9,414 bases of DNA from Acidobacteriota bacterium (GTDB lineage Bacteria; Acidobacteriota; UBA890). Location: the NCBI GenBank assembly GCA_002722645.1, contig PBML01000036.1:5632-15045 (forward strand). The letters run 5' to 3'. Under the pieces are notes generated by a model. It worked only from the letters and a program-made list of their open reading frames with translations, ran no database searches and was not told the origin of the DNA. Below are positions 6,531-9,414 of this stretch, piece after piece (within the stretch, counting starts at the first letter, position 1; each line of letters begins with the position of its first letter). The position numbers were made by a program, and so were the translations under genes.

Positions 6531-6661
6531 TACTCAAAGCCCGCAGCAACTAAATTATTTTGAGGCTAAATTGGTGGAAACGAGGGTGTCGCTTGGTTGA
6601 TGGCCGCTTGACACCGCTGAAACTGGACGAGACCTCTCTCCATCGCTAAGATTTCCTCATA

Positions 6662-6778
6662 ATGGCTAGTGAGCGGATTCAGCGGCAAATTGACCTTCTC
6701 CTGGATGACATAGAGACAAAGTGCGGCCGGTGCCCGCCTCTCGCATGTACACCGGCTAGAATGACGGTACAGCGTTGA
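6662..6778 (+). pseudogene. Short ORF, possible truncated gene start
   Basis: An ATG at 6662 opens 38 codons beginning MASERIQRQIDLLLDD. This start resembles an N-terminal motif (ERIQRQIDxLLDE) that I recall from multi-domain Chloroflexi proteins, but the reading then turns into an unrelated Cys/Pro-rich tail (CGRCPPLAC) and stops at 6776-6778. The stop overlaps the TTG start of the MFS gene in a TTGA, so it could act as a leader coupling translation. There is no ribosome site ahead of the ATG. It is either a fragment left by rearrangement or a small leader ORF; the family resemblance is from memory. Confidence 0.4.
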
Positions 6779-8001
6779 TAGCTCGGCTCGCCGCGAAGGC
6801 TGGCTGGGCAGCTTCTCTACAGTTTCGCGACTTTCGCTTCCTATGGGCCTCCACTGTCTTTTACTCCCTAAGCACAGGTATGGAGCGAGTTGCGGTCGGG
6901 TGGCTGGTCTTCGATTTGACCGGATCACCGTTCATGCTGGGCGTAGCCGCCGCCGCCAGGATGGCTCCCTTCTTTTTCCTTGGAATTCTCTCCGGTTCGA
7001 TAGCCGACTGGCTAGAACGCAGAACCTTACTATGGTTCAGCACCTTGGGCGGCATCTTAGTATCGTCGGTCATGGCTGCCATGCTGCTATCAGGAGCAAC
7101 CCATGTCTGGGCTGTCATAGGTCTGGTAGCCGCCTCGGGCTGTGTATTCGCATTTGTCTTAACCACTAGAGAAGCCTACACGGTTGATATTGTAGGGCCG
7201 CAACACTCGCTAAACGGGCTCTCCCTGGATTCTATGGCAATGCAAGTTGGCGGTGTTGTTGGCGCAATACTGTCGGGCGCCCTCATACATGCTGTGGGCC
7301 CCGGTTGGCAGTATGTCGCCATTGGAATCGCCTACGCGGTGTCGGCTGCGGTGCTTTTGGGTATTGGCAAGGTCGGCCAGGCGGACTCACCCCGTCGGGA
7401 ACCCGTGCTGACAAATTTAGCGGGCCACCTCCAACTAATAGGTAGTAATCGAATTCTACTGACATTAATGGTGTTGGCATCAATCACCGAAGTATTCGGT
7501 TTCACTCACCTGACCTTATTGCCTGTATTTGCAAAAGAGGTGCTGGGCGTTGGACCCGTTGGCCTGGGTTTCATGACGGCAGTTCGGCAGGGAGGAGCTC
7601 TAATCGGGCTTTTCTTCCTAGCTAACCTGAGGGACTTCCAGAGCAAAGGGCTATTGATGCTTGGCCTCGCTTTCGGGTTTGGTGCTGGAATGATGCTGTT
7701 CTCTTGGGCCACCAATCTTCTCGTATTCCTGTTAGTCTTGGCTGTTGTCAACGCCTGCGCAATGGCAGTAGACACTCTTTACAAGACTCTGATGCAAGAA
7801 AATGTGACGGATGAGCAACGTGGCCGAGCTATGGGTTCATGGGTATTGAGCGTCGGCGCTGCCCCAGTGGGGCATGTGGGAATTGGAGGATTGGCCGGTG
7901 TCTTAGGGGCACCCGGAGCCTTGTTGGTGAATGGTGCAGTCTTGTCTATTGTCAGCTTGACAGTTGTGGCAGGACTCCCGAGAATTCGTCGATTGCCTTA
8001 A
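6775..8001 (+). CDS. MFS transporter (drug/siderophore exporter type, about 12 membrane helices)
   Basis: A 408-residue proton-driven permease of the major facilitator superfamily, in the cytoplasmic membrane. The opening FRDFRFLWASTVFYSLSTGMERVAVGWLVFDLTGSP is typical of the EntS-like efflux branch (split here only by its length: FRDF at 17-20, first helix about 21-45). The cytoplasmic motif A-like loop GSIADWLERR is at 74-83, and the matching C-half loop NVTDEQRGRAMG is at 343-354. Hydrophobic segments fill the length, so the protein looks intact. The start is a TTG at 6775 because a stop lies just upstream in frame and no other early start fits; it overlaps the preceding short ORF by TTGA. 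The substrate cannot be deduced. Frequent TTA, CTA and ATA codons differ in feel from the neighbouring GC-ending genes, consistent with transfer. Its stop directly precedes the downstream selC repeat. Confidence 0.88.
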   Translation: MIARLAAKAGWAASLQFRDFRFLWASTVFYSLSTGMERVAVGWLVFDLTGSPFMLGVAAAARMAPFFFLGILSGSIADWLERRTLLWFSTLGGILVSSVMAAMLLSGATHVWAVIGLVAASGCVFAFVLTTREAYTVDIVGPQHSLNGLSLDSMAMQVGGVVGAILSGALIHAVGPGWQYVAIGIAYAVSAAVLLGIGKVGQADSPRREPVLTNLAGHLQLIGSNRILLTLMVLASITEVFGFTHLTLLPVFAKEVLGVGPVGLGFMTAVRQGGALIGLFFLANLRDFQSKGLLMLGLAFGFGAGMMLFSWATNLLVFLLVLAVVNACAMAVDTLYKTLMQENVTDEQRGRAMGSWVLSVGAAPVGHVGIGGLAGVLGAPGALLVNGAVLSIVSLTVVAGLPRIRRLP

Positions 8002-8029
8002 TGACGAGCGGGGTAGGTGGGTTCGACTC
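8002..8029 (+). repeat. 28-bp direct repeat, downstream copy (att-like)
   Basis: Identical to 6503-6530 and adjacent to the MFS stop codon (7999-8001). Just upstream, TGCCT also matches the tRNA sequence before the first copy, with three unmatched bases (TAA, versus CG in the first copy) before the perfect match begins. Confidence 0.9.
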
Positions 8030-8042
8030 CCTCGCACTCCCG
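8002..8042 (+). tRNA. selC: Displaced 3' part of selC (tRNA-Sec)
   Basis: After the shared repeat, 8030-8041 continue with the T-stem 3' strand (8029-8033 CCCTC) and an acceptor 3' strand ending CACTCCC (8035-8041), then G at 8042, the discriminator base conserved in tRNA-Sec. CACTCCC pairs along its full length with GGGGGTG at 6450-6456 (one G-U), although the two lie 1.5 kb apart. T-stem pairing with 6518-6522 is 4 of 5; one acceptor position (G6457/G8034) is a mismatch. CCA is not encoded. Joined at the repeat, the tRNA is 94 nt long, normal for bacterial tRNA-Sec. Confidence 0.72.
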
Positions 8043-8078
8043 TCAATCGATGGCTAGATCCTATGAAAGAAGCCACCT

Positions 8079-8621
8079 CTAAGAAAGTCCGGTAATAGCG
8101 TGCCACCAGTCCACCACGACATCAGTGGCCCGGTAGTTGTCCAGCCACTTACCCCAGTGCAAAACATACTCCTGGAACTCCTTCAAGGCCAACAAAACGA
8201 CAATCCAAAAAGCCGCACGTCGACGAGTCATGTAGTAGTTCGGCTTAAAATGCATCAGCCCGGCCACTAACACAAACCAGAAGTCAAACAGGTTCGGGAA
8301 GAATAACAAGACACCACGCCAAGCCACCAACTCAAACACCCCGACTCCGACAATCCGGTAAGTAAAAAGGACAAGGGCGACGTTGCGCGGCGTACCGGAC
8401 CAGCGGAGCGCCACTGAAAGGAAGGTCACCATATAGGCGATGTCAGCCAGTTTGTCAAAGGCCTGGTAATCTCGGAGTCCACCCAAGTTGAGCAGATTCA
8501 TCATGAACAGGTCTGAGAAATCAACCAGGATGGCGATTATTGCGCCGGCAAACGCCCATCGGACAACGGGGAGTGAGCCGGCAATGCGGGCAAAAAATAT
8601 GACCAGTTCTTCAATGGTCAC
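8079..8621 (-). CDS. Conserved-looking integral membrane protein, function unknown
   Basis: 180 residues with about five hydrophobic segments (roughly 19-44, 58-74, 79-101, 102-124 and 134-155) and short polar loops. Notable features are DFSDLF in the first segment, a hydrophilic turn LRDYQAFDKLADIAY before the second, Arg-rich YYMTRRRAAFW at 128-138, and an aromatic C-terminus KEFQEYVLHWGKWLDNYRATDVVVDWWHA. I do not recognise a named family and assign no function. The GTG start at 8621 is supported by AGGAG eight bases upstream. It reads toward the selC 3' fragment, with only 36 bases between its stop and that fragment, and no terminator is visible there. The upstream gap (8622-8747) shows no clear promoter. 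Confidence 0.75.
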   Translation of the reverse strand: MTIEELVIFFARIAGSLPVVRWAFAGAIIAILVDFSDLFMMNLLNLGGLRDYQAFDKLADIAYMVTFLSVALRWSGTPRNVALVLFTYRIVGVGVFELVAWRGVLLFFPNLFDFWFVLVAGLMHFKPNYYMTRRRAAFWIVVLLALKEFQEYVLHWGKWLDNYRATDVVVDWWHAITGLS

Positions 8622-8747
8622 CGTTGGTGCTCCTGAAGTTGAGACTTATGGCCGGAAGAAGCGTTGATGAGACCAAGCACCGCAACCGGTGGATCCCAAT
8701 GAACAGTCGAAATCAATTGCGTCAGTAAAACACCTGATTGGTCATTG

Positions 8748-8924
8748 ATGATGTCACGGAACATTGGCATTCTCGCAACTGTAATCGCTGTCTTGTTATC
8801 GATTGCTGCCTGCGCGGACGGCCCTACAGGCCAGTCCGAGGATCGGTATCCAACGCCAACAATAACAAAGGGCCACCGTTTGCATTGTCCGGTGGCCCTT
8901 TTTTATTGCGCCGAATCCAACTAA
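8748..8924 (+). CDS. Short lipoprotein-like ORF, probably truncated or decayed
   Basis: Two adjacent ATGs (8748, 8751) open a 58-residue frame: MMSRN, then the hydrophobic stretch IGILATVIAVLLSI and a lipobox IAAC, followed by ADGPTGQSEDRYPTPT. This is a convincing lipoprotein signal peptide with an acidic/proline linker. However, the last 20 codons read through the terminator at 8867-8904, which a functional gene would not normally do, and a +2 frame would stop at once (TAA near 8863). There is no ribosome site. Likely a remnant of a lipoprotein gene, or an unusual small lipoprotein. Confidence 0.35.
   Translation: MMSRNIGILATVIAVLLSIAACADGPTGQSEDRYPTPTITKGHRLHCPVALFYCAESN
8867..8904. terminator. 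Intrinsic terminator, probably shared
   Basis: A 12-bp perfect stem AAAGGGCCACCG (8867-8878) / CGGTGGCCCTTT (8890-8901), an 11-base loop and a six-T run (8899-8904) on the plus strand. It lies 36 bp past the stop of the minus-strand dehalogenase and can also end transcription from the plus side. Confidence 0.85.
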
Positions 8925-8940
8925 AGAGGATTCCACCCTT

Positions 8941-9414
8941 TCAGTTGATTAGTATGCCCAATTGTCTGGCCAGGTCTGGGAAATCATTGGCTACGATGTC
9001 GTGTTGAGGATTGGGTTCTGGATCCGGTGGGCCTGCAGTTCCCCACTCGTTTGGACGCCTCACGAATGCGGTCTTGAACCCGGACCTCTTGGCCGCATCC
9101 AGGTCAAAGTTGTGGCAAGCCACCATGCAGCACTCCTGCGGTTCCAGTCGAAGGAACTTGGTTACTGTTTGATATGACTCAGGCAAGGTTTTGTACTTGC
9201 CGATCCCCTCGCACGACAGCACTGCGTCCCAGTAGAGACCATTCTTCTTGGCGGTGTCGATGATCATTCTGTAACTTAGTATGGTAAATGAAGCGCAGAT
9301 ATAGTTCTCTCTTAGTTCTTGAAGGACTTCAGGAAAGTCCGTCCATACTTCTAGAGAATGCGGAGCGTCCCACCAGATGGAACGCCGATCGTGAGTAGTG
9401 AATGCTTCCAGTCC
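8941..9414 (-). CDS. Haloacid dehalogenase, type II (HAD superfamily), N-terminus outside window
   Basis: The minus-strand frame is open from the right window edge to a TGA at 8941-8943, giving 157 visible residues of an expected 230-240. No start lies in the window except internal Met codons, so roughly the first 75 residues, with the nucleophile Asp motif DxxGTL, are missing. Motif II appears as SFTILSYRM (visible residues 42-50), the motif III lysine probably in IGKYKTLPESY, and motif IV as MVACHNFDLDAAKRSG, followed by TAFVRRPNEWG. This combination fits type II 2-haloacid dehalogenase-like proteins, which hydrolyse 2-haloacids to 2-hydroxyacids; many members have untested substrates, so the activity is an inference. 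Its 3' end faces the terminator at 8867-8904. Confidence 0.88.
   Translation of the reverse strand, partial: GLEAFTTHDRRSIWWDAPHSLEVWTDFPEVLQELRENYICASFTILSYRMIIDTAKKNGLYWDAVLSCEGIGKYKTLPESYQTVTKFLRLEPQECCMVACHNFDLDAAKRSGFKTAFVRRPNEWGTAGPPDPEPNPQHDIVANDFPDLARQLGILIN

Larger units (their letters stand above)
6531..8029 (+). mobile_element. Putative 1.5-kb insertion splitting selC
   Basis: A unit of 1499 bp (one repeat copy plus intervening DNA) lies between the two halves of tRNA-Sec and is bounded by 28-bp perfect direct repeats. It contains a truncated-looking 38-codon ORF and an MFS transporter whose stop codon touches the downstream repeat. Positions 6544-6661 show no supported gene. No integrase, transposase or terminal inverted repeats are visible, so any movement would need a recombinase in trans, or this is the remnant of a larger element. 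The call is inferred from the repeat geometry and the restored tRNA fold. Confidence 0.6.

Noticed and set aside
6608..6613. Perfect TTGACA that could be a -35 for the MFS gene
   Set aside because: The sequence 16-18 bases downstream (around GACCTC) has no resemblance to a -10 element.
6566..6928. Minus-strand open frame of 120 codons in the selC insertion, checked as a possible integrase or regulator
   Set aside because: No recombinase catalytic residues, no helix-turn-helix, odd composition, and it overlaps the N-terminal coding part of the MFS gene.
7989..8050. 7-bp inverted repeat TCGATTG / CAATCGA flanking the downstream selC repeat, considered as recombinase arm sites
   Set aside because: Too short to exceed chance in this span, and no matching pair was found around the upstream repeat.
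8738..9007. Plus-strand open frame of 89 codons around the lipoprotein-like ORF
   Set aside because: It crosses the terminator and then runs antisense to the dehalogenase; the alternative frame with a lipoprotein signal is a better reading.

Overview
The window looks like a moderately GC-rich bacterial chromosome segment, most plausibly Chloroflexota (SAR202/Dehalococcoidia-like). This placement rests on general protein resemblance: a KorA-type 2-oxoacid oxidoreductase, a type II haloacid dehalogenase with an ACHNFDLDAA motif, and a short N-terminal motif (ERIQRQIDLLLD) that I associate from memory with Chloroflexi proteins. No database search was possible, so the lineage is an inference.

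Layout. Positions 1-554 (-) hold the N-terminal part of a 2-oxoacid:acceptor oxidoreductase subunit (korA-like). Next comes dihydrolipoyl dehydrogenase (lpdA, -) with a good sigma70-type promoter. A structured intergenic region (2121-2425) follows, then tatA (+), which ends at a bidirectional terminator. Facing tatA is a minus-strand operon read in the order rlmD-maf fusion, tatB-like, tatC, with two 4-bp ATGA overlaps. A second divergent intergenic region (5697-6023) leads to thioredoxin (+), which ends at a 17-bp hairpin terminator.

The most notable region is 6450-8042. A selenocysteine tRNA gene (selC, anticodon TCA, 6-bp D stem, long variable arm) begins at 6450, but its 3' end does not fold. 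A 28-bp perfect copy of its variable-arm/T-arm sequence recurs 1499 bp downstream (6503-6530 and 8002-8029). The sequence after the downstream copy supplies an acceptor 3' strand that pairs with the upstream 5' strand. Joining the halves gives a 94-nt tRNA-Sec with G73. I read this as a selC gene split by a small element that carries an MFS exporter and a truncated ORF and encodes no recognisable integrase. Precise recombination between the repeats would rebuild the tRNA.

Beyond it lie a 180-aa membrane protein of unknown function (-), a short lipoprotein-like ORF that runs into a terminator (+), and the C-terminal part of a type II haloacid dehalogenase (-) cut by the window edge.

Functional links: lpdA and korA both serve 2-oxoacid/acyl-CoA metabolism. 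tatA, tatB and tatC together make a twin-arginine translocon. The rlmD-maf fusion joins an RNA m5U methyltransferase to a pyrophosphatase family able to destroy modified UTP. The MFS gene appears to be the cargo of the selC insertion.
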